Shown here: one piece after another, positions 1 through 7,507 of the stretch
How the letters are laid out: the number at the start of each line of letters is the position of its first letter
Numbering within the stretch: the stretch's first letter is position 1
NCBI RefSeq assembly: GCF_021462525.1
Contig: NZ_JAKEDT010000001.1
Coordinates: forward strand, 94,476-158,475
Source: Thermus caliditerrae
GTDB taxonomy: Bacteria; Deinococcota; Deinococci; Deinococcales; Thermaceae
DNA: 64,000 nucleotides
Reading direction: 5' to 3'
The notes under the pieces: model-generated
What the model was told of the DNA's origin: nothing
Databases searched by the model: none
Seen by the model: the letters and a program-made list of their open reading frames with translations, nothing else
Made by a program: the position numbers and the translations under genes

Positions 1-677
1 TCCCCCGCGGTGCAGAGGGCGAGAAGGGTCAGGGCCGCTGTTTCCGCCCGCAGGATCCTCCGCCCCAAGGTCACCGGGGTAAAGCCCCGCTCCCGGAGGA
101 GCTCCACCTCCTCCTCAGCGAACCCTCCCTCGGGCCCCACCGCCAGGGCCAAGGGCTTCCCAAGGTCCAGGACCTCCCGCACCAAGGCTCTTGCCCCCAC
201 GTGGGCCACCAGACCCTGGGCCACCTCGGGCACCTCCCTTAGGGGAATGGGGGGAAGCACCTCAGGCACGAAAAGCCTCCCCGACTGCTTGGCCGCCTCC
301 ACCGCAATGGCCTGAAGCCTTTTCAGCTTCCCCTCCCCCATCGCCTTGGGCACAGCGTGGCGGGTGATGAGGGGCTGGATGCGGGTGGCCCCGAGCTCCG
401 TGGCCATGCGCACCACGTCCGCCAGTTTGTCCCCCTTGAGGAGGGCGGGGTAGAGGATCACCTCCACCCCTACCTCCCGCTCGGGCCGCCGCTCCTCCAG
501 GATGCGGTAGCGCACCGGCGGCCCCAGGTCCACCACCTCCGCCAGGGCCTCCCTTTCCGCGTCAAACACGGTGAACCGGTCCCCCACCTTGGCCCGCAGC
601 ACCTCCAGGAGGTGGTGGCTTTCCCGCAAGGAGAGGACCCCGGTGAGGCCGGGGCTATAGGCGCGGTGGGGGCGCAC
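1..677 (-). CDS. rsmE: 16S rRNA (uracil1498-N3)-methyltransferase RsmE, 3' end cut off
   Basis: RsmE methylates N3 of U1498 in 16S rRNA, using S-adenosylmethionine and a knotted SPOUT fold. Translating the minus strand from the GTG at 677 gives a PUA-like N-terminal part (about residues 1-70). Then come SPOUT signatures: a stretch reading AVGPEGGFAEEEVELL and, near the end, LGRRILRAETA, which forms the knot in this family. About 225 residues are visible. Thermus homologues are about 228 residues, so only the last few codons and the stop lie beyond the left edge. The start follows the prmA stop by two bases, so the two genes are translationally coupled in a mrp-regulator-prmA-rsmE operon. The alternative is another SPOUT enzyme, but the motif set and prmA linkage favour RsmE. 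Confidence 0.88.
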   Translation of the reverse strand, partial: MRPHRAYSPGLTGVLSLRESHHLLEVLRAKVGDRFTVFDAEREALAEVVDLGPPVRYRILEERRPEREVGVEVILYPALLKGDKLADVVRMATELGATRIQPLITRHAVPKAMGEGKLKRLQAIAVEAAKQSGRLFVPEVLPPIPLREVPEVAQGLVAHVGARALVREVLDLGKPLALAVGPEGGFAEEEVELLRERGFTPVTLGRRILRAETAALTLLALCTAG

Positions 678-679
678 CT

Positions 680-1444
680 TTACCTCCGGTAGGCCAGGAG
701 GACCCAGTCCCCCTCGGCCACCTCCTCTAGGGGCTTAAGGCCTGCCTCCCCCATAGCCCCGCGCACCCCCTCGGCCTTCTCCCGCAGGATCCCCGTGAGG
801 AGGAGCCTGCCCCCCGGGGCCAGGGCCTGGGGGTAAAGGGGAGCAAGGTCCTGGTGAAGTTCGGCGAAGAGGTTGGCCACCACCAGGCCGAAGGGGCCCA
901 AGGGCAGGGCTTCCTCCAGGCTCCCCAGGAGGAAACGCACCTGGACGCCGTTCCTCCTGGCGTTTTCCTCCGCCTGGGGCAAGACGCTTGCGTCCACGTC
1001 CACCCCCACCGCCTCCGCCCTCAGCTTGGCGGCGGCGATGGCCAGGATGCCGGAACCCGTCCCCAGGTCCAGCACCTTATCCCCTGGGCGCAGGTGGCGG
1101 GCCAGGGCGGCGAGGGCCAGGCGGGTGGTCTCGTGGTGCCCGGTGCCGAAGGCCATGCCGGGCTCTATCACCAAGGGGATGCCCTCTTCCTCCTTTGGGT
1201 GCCAGGGGGCCAGGACCAGGAAGGGCCCGGCGCGCACCGGCTTGAGGTCCCGCCGCCAGGCTTCTATCCAATCCTCGTCGGGGAGCTCCTCCCAGCGCCC
1301 GCCAAAGGGCAGGTCCAGAGGGGTGGGGAAGTAGGCTAAGACCTCCCCTTCCCGCTCCTCGAGGCCCCGCGCCCCCTTAGCGAAGAGCTCGGGGATGAGG
1401 GGATCCAGCTCCCAGGCGGTGCCCTTTAGGCGGTAAACCCACAC
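680..1444 (-). CDS. prmA: Ribosomal protein L11 methyltransferase PrmA
   Basis: PrmA trimethylates ribosomal protein L11 (N-terminal amine and lysine side chains) with S-adenosylmethionine. The 254-residue length equals that of the structurally studied T. thermophilus enzyme. An N-terminal substrate-recognition domain (about 1-60) leads to a class I methyltransferase domain. The conserved EPGMAFGTGHHETT stretch lies at 94-107, the SAM-binding loop VLDLGTGSG at 124-132, and the acidic residue at the end of strand 2 sits in VGVDVD. The motif near 190 reads VANLFAE. Translation starts at GTG 1444, four bases after the upstream regulator stop codon. Two bases separate its own stop from rsmE, so both rRNA/ribosome modification enzymes come from one message. 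Confidence 0.95.
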   Translation of the reverse strand: MWVYRLKGTAWELDPLIPELFAKGARGLEEREGEVLAYFPTPLDLPFGGRWEELPDEDWIEAWRRDLKPVRAGPFLVLAPWHPKEEEGIPLVIEPGMAFGTGHHETTRLALAALARHLRPGDKVLDLGTGSGILAIAAAKLRAEAVGVDVDASVLPQAEENARRNGVQVRFLLGSLEEALPLGPFGLVVANLFAELHQDLAPLYPQALAPGGRLLLTGILREKAEGVRGAMGEAGLKPLEEVAEGDWVLLAYRR

Positions 1445-1448
1445 CCCG

Positions 1449-2045
1449 CTATTCTACAAGGTAGCGGCAGCAGCTTCCCCCCTCGGCGATGCGCTCCTCC
1501 CGCAGAAGGGGAAGCCCCAGAAGCTCCTGGTAGGCCAAAAGCTCGCTCTCGCAGAGGGCCTGGTGCTCCCGGGAAAGGGCCAGCTTGGGGCAGCGCCTTT
1601 GGCAGAGGTAGAGGTGCCCCCCCTCCTCCACCACCTCCGCCTCGTAGCCCCGATCCCGCAAAAAGGCCGCCAAACGGGCAAGCTTTTCCCGCAGGGGAAG
1701 GCCCCCAAGGTTCAGGGGAGCGAAGAGGGCGCGGTTCCGCTCCAGGAGGAGTCCCACCACCCCCTCCCGCCCTAGGGCGGCCTCCAGCCCCTTGAGCACA
1801 TCCCCGCAAAGGGCCGCATAGGGGGACTCCTCATCCAGCGCCTGGTAAAGGCGGTAGGGACGGCCCCGGCCCCCGCACTTGCGGAGCTCGGAGCGCACCA
1901 GACCCCGAGCCTCGAGGTCCTGGAGGTGCTTCAGGATGGCCGCCCGGCTCACCCCCAGGGCCTCCGCCACCTCCTTGGCGGTGCGGGGCCTCGCCCGCAA
2001 GAGGTCTAGAACCCGCTCCTTGGTGCCTTCCAAAAGGAGGGCCAT
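1449..2045 (-). CDS. Winged-helix regulator with C-terminal cysteine cluster (SufR-like)
   Basis: The 198-residue protein begins with a winged helix-turn-helix (about 8-65, with VAEALGVSRAAILKHLQDLE) of the ArsR/DeoR type. Its C-terminal half carries many cysteines: CQRRC, a C-x12-C spacing and a CC pair five residues before the end. This resembles the cluster-binding region of SufR, the repressor of Fe-S cluster assembly genes, although one of the four SufR cysteine positions is not obvious. The start at ATG 2045 follows the mrp stop codon by one base; an in-frame extension to 2240 would overlap mrp and is low-complexity shadow sequence. Placement directly after mrp, an Fe-S carrier gene, supports a role in sensing cluster or iron status. 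Its targets are not known from this window. Confidence 0.75.
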   Translation of the reverse strand: MALLLEGTKERVLDLLRARPRTAKEVAEALGVSRAAILKHLQDLEARGLVRSELRKCGGRGRPYRLYQALDEESPYAALCGDVLKGLEAALGREGVVGLLLERNRALFAPLNLGGLPLREKLARLAAFLRDRGYEAEVVEEGGHLYLCQRRCPKLALSREHQALCESELLAYQELLGLPLLREERIAEGGSCCRYLVE

Positions 2046-2046
2046 G

Positions 2047-3099
2047 TTAGGCCATGGGCAAGGAGATGAAGGCCTGCACGCTGAGGGCGGCGGCCAGCTC
2101 CCGGGCCGCCTTGCGGAAGGCTTCCGCCTCGAGGCCCTCGGGGGCCTCCACCAGGATGGGCCGCCCGCGGTCGCCGCTTTCCCTAAGGGGGAGGGTGAGG
2201 GGGATCTCCCCCAGGAAGCGGGTCTTGAGCTTCTCCGCAAGCCGCCTTCCCCCCCCTTCCCCGAAGATGGGGGTGGGCTTGCCGCAGTGGGGGCAGAGGA
2301 AGGAGGACATGTTCTCCAAGACCCCCAGGACGGGCACCTGCACCTTCTTGAACATGTCCGCCGCCCTCTCGGCGTCGATCAGGGCCACCTCCTGGGGCGT
2401 AGTGACGATGACCCCGCCCGAAACCCGGGTGAGCTGGGTGAGGGAAAGCTGCACGTCCCCGGTGCCCGGGGGGAGGTCCACCACCAAATAGTCCAGCTCC
2501 CCCCAGTTCACGTCCTCCAAAAACTGCTTGATGGTGCCGTGGAGGATAGGCCCGCGCCAGATCATGGCCTGGCCCGGGGGAACGATGTTGGCGATGGAGA
2601 GGACCTTAAGGCCGTAGGCTTCCAGGGGAAGGATGCGGCGGTTCTGATCCACCTTAAGCCTCTCCCCTTCCAGCCCGAACATCTTGGCCTGGCTGGGCCC
2701 GTAGAGGTCCGCGTCCAAAAGCCCCACCTTGGCCCCCTCCTGCAAGAGAGCCAAGGCCAGGTTAGCGGCCACGGTGCTCTTGCCCACCCCGCCCTTGCCG
2801 GAGCCCACCGCCACCACGTGCTTCACCCCGGGGATGGGGTACTGCTCGGGGGCCTTCACCCCGCCGCCGAAACGCACTCGCACCTCAGACACCCCCAAGG
2901 GCTGGAGAGCCCGGCGGATATCCGCCTCAATCTGGCCTTTGAGGGGACAGGCGGGGGTGGTGAGCTGGATGAGGAGGTCCACCCTGTTCCCCTCCAGCCG
3001 CACCTCGCCCACCATGCCCAAGGAGACCAGGTCTTTGCCCAGCTCGGGGTCCATCACCGTGCGCAGGGCCTCGAGGACCCGCTCTTCGGTCAGCGCCAT
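2047..3099 (-). CDS. mrp: Iron-sulfur cluster carrier protein Mrp/ApbC
   Basis: Mrp/ApbC is a cytosolic P-loop ATPase that carries [4Fe-4S] clusters to apo-proteins. The 350-residue product has an N-terminal DUF59 domain (about 1-75) with the PACPL cysteine (C51). The deviant Walker A GSGKGGVGKST lies at 99-109. VVDLPPGTGD is near 207-215, and the cluster-binding CxxC (FLCPHCGK) is at 269-272. The start at ATG 3099 gives MALTEERVLEAL, the family N terminus; the longer frame to 3150 adds an unrelated 17-residue tail. Upstream on this strand is a TATACC hexamer about 12 nt before the ATG, a possible -10 element with a very short leader. It is first in the operon with the Fe-S-type regulator, prmA and rsmE. 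Confidence 0.94.
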   Translation of the reverse strand: MALTEERVLEALRTVMDPELGKDLVSLGMVGEVRLEGNRVDLLIQLTTPACPLKGQIEADIRRALQPLGVSEVRVRFGGGVKAPEQYPIPGVKHVVAVGSGKGGVGKSTVAANLALALLQEGAKVGLLDADLYGPSQAKMFGLEGERLKVDQNRRILPLEAYGLKVLSIANIVPPGQAMIWRGPILHGTIKQFLEDVNWGELDYLVVDLPPGTGDVQLSLTQLTRVSGGVIVTTPQEVALIDAERAADMFKKVQVPVLGVLENMSSFLCPHCGKPTPIFGEGGGRRLAEKLKTRFLGEIPLTLPLRESGDRGRPILVEAPEGLEAEAFRKAARELAAALSVQAFISLPMA

Positions 3100-3151
3100 A
3101 CCGGGCTCAGGGTATACCCGGATATAGTTTTGGGCAAGAGGTGAAGGCACA

Positions 3152-3787
3152 ATGAGAGGCCCTGGGGCCTATACTGGTCCCGTGTACCCCGAGTGGCAAA
3201 AACATCGCTTCTACGAGCTCCACCTGGCCTGGCTGGTGCAGGGGCCAAGGGGGTACGACCTCCTTTTCAAGGTAAACCCCTACAGCCTCTACAAAACCCG
3301 TGAGAAAGCCCTGGAAGCGGCCAAGACCCTGGTGCAGGGAGGGGCCTTGGACCAGGACCCCAAGGTCGGGCCCCACCGGGCCCCCGTCCGGCTTTCCCCA
3401 GAAGACCAGGAGCGCTTCCTAGTGCTCTTGGAAAGCGGAAAGGCCTTCCTCCCCTTAGACCGCTACGCCCTCTTGGGCGAGGTGGCCGAGGTGGAGGAAA
3501 GGCTCCTCCACCGCGCCCCCTTCCAGGACCCCACGAACGTGCTGCATAGCCTAAAGGGCCTTCCCGTGCGCCTCCTCTACACCCCCCTCAACGACCCCGA
3601 GGCGGAAAGCCAAGAGCTGGCCCAGGGCACCCTTACCCTCTCCCCGGAGGGTCTGGCGGTAGGGGCCGTGCGCCTCGCCCTGCCCCCGGAAACCCTGGTG
3701 GAAGGCCTGGCCTACGAGGAGGCCTTCTTCACCCTGGGGGAAGGGCGCTACTACCTCTACGCCCTTTCGGGCTCCACGCCCTCGTAG
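3152..3787 (+). CDS. Conserved hypothetical protein
   Basis: This is a 211-residue soluble protein without signal peptide or membrane segment that I cannot place in a family. It is rich in charged and aromatic residues, with a YELHLAWLVQGP start region and a C-terminal LGEGRYYLYALSG. Codon use matches its neighbours and a good ribosome binding site (AGAGGTGA) lies eight bases before ATG 3152, so the gene is likely real. It is divergent from mrp, with 52 bp between the start codons. A TATAGT hexamer at 3123-3128 could be its -10 element. Its last 31 bases overlap the convergent Uma2-like gene. No function is suggested by content or context. Confidence 0.7.
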   Translation: MRGPGAYTGPVYPEWQKHRFYELHLAWLVQGPRGYDLLFKVNPYSLYKTREKALEAAKTLVQGGALDQDPKVGPHRAPVRLSPEDQERFLVLLESGKAFLPLDRYALLGEVAEVEERLLHRAPFQDPTNVLHSLKGLPVRLLYTPLNDPEAESQELAQGTLTLSPEGLAVGAVRLALPPETLVEGLAYEEAFFTLGEGRYYLYALSGSTPS

Positions 3788-4317
3788 AGGGCCTCGAGGT
3801 CCAAAAGCGCTTCCAGGCAGGGCAGAGGCACCCGCCCCGCCGCGTAAACCTCCAGGCAGAAGCCCGCCCCTTCCCGGCGGTAGACCTCCACCCGGGGCTC
3901 CCGGGTGCTCACCAGCAAGTAAGCCTCCAAGGCAGCGAGACGCAGGTAGTTGTGACGCTTCTCCCCCCGGTCAAGGCGCTCCGTGCTAGGGGAAACCACC
4001 TCGGCCACCAAACAGGGGTTCTCCTCATAAAGGGGGTGCGGGGTGCCCGCCCCACAGACCACCATGAGGTCGGGGTAGTAGACGGTGTGCTCGGCCAAGC
4101 GGAGCTTGACCGTCTCCACATAAAGGCGGCAACCCCGGGCGCGGGCCGCCGGGCGCAGGAGGAAGGCCAGGTTCTGCACCAGGAGGTTGTGGGCCTTGCT
4201 GGCCCCCGCCATGGCGTAGGGGATGCCCTCCAGGAGCTCATGGCGCACGGGGCTTTGTGCCTCCATCTCCAGGTAGGCGGCAAGGCTCAGGGGTAAGGTC
4301 CTGGCTGCCTCGCCCAT
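3757..4317 (-). CDS. Uma2 family (DUF820) endonuclease-like protein
   Basis: The 186-residue product has the DUF820/Uma2 restriction-endonuclease-like fold. The order is an N-terminal HELLEG motif near residue 24, a central YYPDLMVVC strand carrying the catalytic-type aspartate (PD), then CLVAEVVSPST giving the E-x-V element, and YLRLAALEAYLLV further on. The PD...E-x-V arrangement is the family active site. These genes are numerous in Thermus, Deinococcus, cyanobacteria and Chloroflexi, and their biological role is unsettled. The ATG at 4317 starts at the family N terminus. The reading frame stays open to 5349, but that part lies antisense to valS and is a shadow. A second family member lies at 49798-50322. 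Confidence 0.82.
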   Translation of the reverse strand: MGEAARTLPLSLAAYLEMEAQSPVRHELLEGIPYAMAGASKAHNLLVQNLAFLLRPAARARGCRLYVETVKLRLAEHTVYYPDLMVVCGAGTPHPLYEENPCLVAEVVSPSTERLDRGEKRHNYLRLAALEAYLLVSTREPRVEVYRREGAGFCLEVYAAGRVPLPCLEALLDLEALYEGVEPERA

Positions 4318-4359
4318 GTGCCCACATGGTAGCACCTCTTGGGTAAAGTGGTGGGTAGC

Positions 4360-6948
4360 ATGGACCTGCCCAAGGCCTATGATCCCAAAGCGGTGGAGCC
4401 CAAGTGGGCGGAGCGGTGGGCGAAAAACCCCTTTGTGGCCAACCCCAAAAGCGGCAAGAAGCCCTTCGTCATCTTCATGCCGCCCCCCAACGTCACGGGC
4501 TCCCTCCACATGGGCCACGCCCTGGACAACTCCCTGCAGGACGCCCTCATCCGCTTCAAGCGCATGCAGGGGTTTGAAGCGGTCTGGCTCCCCGGCACCG
4601 ACCACGCCGGCATCGCCACCCAGGTGGTGGTGGAGAGGCTCCTCCTCAAGGAAGGCAAAACCCGGCACGACCTGGGGCGGGAGGCCTTCTTGCAAAGGGT
4701 CTGGCAGTGGAAGGAGGAGTCTGGGGGGACCATCCTGCGCCAGCTCAAGCGCCTCGGGGCCAGCGCCGACTGGAGCCGGGAGGCCTTCACCATGGACGAG
4801 GCCCGCTCCAAGGCGGTGCGCTACGCCTTCAGCCGCTACTACCACGAGGGCCTGGCCTACCGCGCCCCCCGCCTGGTGAACTGGTGCCCCCGGTGCGAGA
4901 CCACCCTTTCGGACCTCGAGGTGGAAACCGAGCCCACCCCGGGCAAGCTCTACACCCTGCGCTACGAAGTGGAGGGCGGGGAGGCCATCGCCATCGCCAC
5001 CGTGCGCCCGGAAACGGTCTTCGCCGACCAGGCTATCGCCATCCACCCCGAGGACGAGCGCTACCAAGGGCTCATCGGGAAGAAGGCCCGCATCCCCCTC
5101 ACGGATATCTGGATCCCCATCCTGGCCGACCCCGCCGTGGAGCGGGACTTCGGCACCGGGGCCCTCAAGGTCACCCCTGCCCACGACCCCACGGACTACG
5201 AGATCGGCCTCCGCCACGGCCTGGAGCCGGTTTCCGTCATCGACCTGGAAGGCCGAATGGTGGGCGAACGCGTGCCCGAAGCCCTTAGGGGCCTGGAGCG
5301 CTTCCAGGCCCGGAAGCGGGCGGTGGAGCTTTTCCGCGAGGCGGGCCACCTCTTAAAAGAAGAGGACTACACCATCCAGATGGCCACCTGCTCCCGCTGC
5401 GGCACGCCCCTGGAGTACGCCATCTTCCCCCAGTGGTGGCTTGCCATGAAGCCCCTGGCGGAAAAGGTCATCCAGGGCCTGGAGCGGGACGAGATCGCCT
5501 TCGTGCCCGAGCGCTGGAAGCGAGTAAACCTTGACTGGCTTAGGAACGTCAAGGACTGGAACATCTCCCGCCAGCTCTGGTGGGGGCACCAGATCCCCGC
5601 CTGGTACTGCCAAGACTGCGGGGCGGTGAACGTGCCGCCCCCTGAGCGCTACCTGGAAGACCCCAAGGCCTGCCAAGCCTGCGGAAGCCCGAACCTCAAG
5701 CGGGATGAGGACGTCTTTGACACCTGGTTCTCCTCGGCCCTTTGGCCCCTTTCCACCCTGGGCTGGCCCGAGGCAACGGAAGACCTCAAGGCCTTCTACC
5801 CCGGGGACGTCCTGGTCACGGGCTACGACATCCTCTTCCTCTGGGTTTCCCGCATGGAGGTTTCCGGCTACCACTTCTTAGGGGAAAGGCCCTTCAAGAC
5901 CGTGCTCCTCCACGGCCTCGTCCTGGACGAGAAGGGGCAGAAGATGAGCAAGTCCAAGGGGAACGTCATCGACCCCTTGGAGATGGTGGAACGCTACGGG
6001 GCGGACGCCCTCCGCTTCGCCCTCACCTACCTGGCCACGGGGGGGCAGGATATAAGGCTGGACCTCCGCTGGCTGGAAATGGCCCGGAACTTTGCCAACA
6101 AGCTTTACAACGCTGCCCGCTTCGTCCTCATGAGCCGGGAAGGCTTCCAGGCCAAAACCGAGGCCCCCACCCTAGCGGACCGCTTCATGCAAAGCCGCCT
6201 CGCCCGGGGGGTGCGGGAAATCACCGCCCTCTTTGAGGCCCTAGACCTGGCCCAGGCGGCCAGGGAGATCTACGAGTTGGTCTGGAGCGAGTTCTGCGAC
6301 TGGTACCTGGAGGCCAGCAAGCCAGCCCTCAAGGCAGGGAATGCCTTTACCCTACGCACCCTCGAGGAAACCCTCGCCACCCTCCTCAAGCTCCTCCACC
6401 CCATCATGCCCTTCCTCACCAGCGAGCTCTACCAGGCCCTCACGGGCAAGGAGGAGCTGGCCCTGGAGCCTTGGCCAGAAGACGGCCAAGAGGACCCGGA
6501 GGCCGAGGCCCGGTTTGAGGCCCTGAAACAGGCGGTTTCGGCGGTGCGGGCCTTGAAGGCGGAGGCCGGGCTTCCCCTGGCCCAGGAGGTGCGGGTGTAC
6601 CTGGAGGGGGAGGTGGACGCCGTCCTGGAGAACCTGGAGGCCTTCCGCTTCCTGGCCCGGGCCGAGGTCCTTGGCGAAAGGCCGGACAAGGCCCTGGTGA
6701 AGGCCATGCCCAAGGTGACGGTGCGCATGCCCCTGGAGGGGCTTTTGGATGTGGAAGAGTGGAAGCGCCGCCAGGAGAAGCGCCTAAAGGAGCTTCTCGC
6801 CCTGGCGGAGCGGAGCCAGAAGAAGCTTTCTGCCCCCGGCTTCCGGGAAAAAGCCCCCAGGGAGGTGGTGGAGGCGGAGGAGCTACGCCTCAAGGAAAAC
6901 CTGGAGCAGGCGGCCCGGTTGCAGGAAGCCCTCAGCCAAATAGGGTGA
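4360..6948 (+). CDS. valS: Valyl-tRNA synthetase
   Basis: ValRS charges tRNA-Val and edits mischarged threonine. The 862-residue product has the same length as the T. thermophilus enzyme whose structure is known. The class I HIGH signature appears as HMGH at 50-53 and the KMSKS signature at 528-532. In between lie the editing (CP1) domain and zinc-type cysteine pairs (WCPRCETT, CSRCGT, CQDCG...CQACGS). An anticodon-binding helical domain and a C-terminal coiled coil (about 800-860) follow. ATG 4360 gives MDLPKAYDPK; the frame extends upstream to a GTG at 4339, but the shorter start matches the family. A TAAAGT hexamer ten bases upstream may be the -10 element. The 3' end overlaps the convergent hypothetical gene by 17 bp. 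Confidence 0.97.
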   Translation: MDLPKAYDPKAVEPKWAERWAKNPFVANPKSGKKPFVIFMPPPNVTGSLHMGHALDNSLQDALIRFKRMQGFEAVWLPGTDHAGIATQVVVERLLLKEGKTRHDLGREAFLQRVWQWKEESGGTILRQLKRLGASADWSREAFTMDEARSKAVRYAFSRYYHEGLAYRAPRLVNWCPRCETTLSDLEVETEPTPGKLYTLRYEVEGGEAIAIATVRPETVFADQAIAIHPEDERYQGLIGKKARIPLTDIWIPILADPAVERDFGTGALKVTPAHDPTDYEIGLRHGLEPVSVIDLEGRMVGERVPEALRGLERFQARKRAVELFREAGHLLKEEDYTIQMATCSRCGTPLEYAIFPQWWLAMKPLAEKVIQGLERDEIAFVPERWKRVNLDWLRNVKDWNISRQLWWGHQIPAWYCQDCGAVNVPPPERYLEDPKACQACGSPNLKRDEDVFDTWFSSALWPLSTLGWPEATEDLKAFYPGDVLVTGYDILFLWVSRMEVSGYHFLGERPFKTVLLHGLVLDEKGQKMSKSKGNVIDPLEMVERYGADALRFALTYLATGGQDIRLDLRWLEMARNFANKLYNAARFVLMSREGFQAKTEAPTLADRFMQSRLARGVREITALFEALDLAQAAREIYELVWSEFCDWYLEASKPALKAGNAFTLRTLEETLATLLKLLHPIMPFLTSELYQALTGKEELALEPWPEDGQEDPEAEARFEALKQAVSAVRALKAEAGLPLAQEVRVYLEGEVDAVLENLEAFRFLARAEVLGERPDKALVKAMPKVTVRMPLEGLLDVEEWKRRQEKRLKELLALAERSQKKLSAPGFREKAPREVVEAEELRLKENLEQAARLQEALSQIG

Positions 6949-7495
6949 GCCTGGGGTCGTGGGCCTCGCCAGGGGCCTCGGCCACCGCCTCAGCCAGGCG
7001 CAGGTTCACGGTGACGAAGGGGAAGGTTTCCTGGGGTGGGAGTTCCACAATGGGGCGATCCGGGGCGAGGGTGTACAGCTTGGCCTCGAGGAGGGTCTGG
7101 AAGGGCTTGGCCTGGGAAAGGTGGTCGGAAAGCCGCACCCCCCGGGGCACCAAAAGCTCCCCCGCCAAGAGGTAGTCCCCAAAGAGGAAGGCCAGGCGCT
7201 TGCGCTCCAACAGGCTGGGGCTGGTGCGGGGCTCGCTGGGCCTCCCTCCCACCATCCACTGGATGCGCTCCTTGCGCAGGGCCAGAAAACCGGTGCTGGC
7301 CTTGAGCTCCTTGGTCTCGGGGGGGTGGGCGTAGCCCGGGGTGTAGATGAGGGCTCCGGTCACGGGGAGGTAGGGCTTCTCGTGGTTCAATAGGTCGGCG
7401 GTGCCGGTGGTGGGCACCAGGTAGACCATACCGTACACCCGGTACGCCTGGGTGTAGATCCGGGCCTCGTGGGCTTCCCGCGGCTGTTTGTACAT
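6932..7495 (-). CDS. Conserved hypothetical protein downstream of recJ
   Basis: The 187-residue protein has no signal peptide and no clear transmembrane helix. The N terminus reads MYKQPREAHEARIYTQ and the interior contains GALIYTPGYAHPP and VELPPQETFPFVTVNLRL. I recognise it only as a type conserved in Thermus and its relatives, with no known function. A strong ribosome binding site (GGGAGG) sits six bases before ATG 7495, and only 12 bp separate it from the recJ stop, so it is the last gene of the trpC-hisA-membrane protein-recJ strand. Its 3' end overlaps valS tail to tail. Confidence 0.72.
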   Translation of the reverse strand: MYKQPREAHEARIYTQAYRVYGMVYLVPTTGTADLLNHEKPYLPVTGALIYTPGYAHPPETKELKASTGFLALRKERIQWMVGGRPSEPRTSPSLLERKRLAFLFGDYLLAGELLVPRGVRLSDHLSQAKPFQTLLEAKLYTLAPDRPIVELPPQETFPFVTVNLRLAEAVAEAPGEAHDPRLTLFG

Positions 7496-7507
7496 GGGTT
7501 CCCTCCC

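Noticed and set aside
4318-4359. T-box riboswitch upstream of valS
   Set aside because: Only 42 bp separate valS from the divergent gene, too short for a T-box, and no T-box sequence is present.
4318-5349. N-terminal extension of the Uma2-like frame to a 530-residue protein
   Set aside because: The added part is antisense to valS and has the composition of a shadow frame; the family N terminus begins at ATG 4317.
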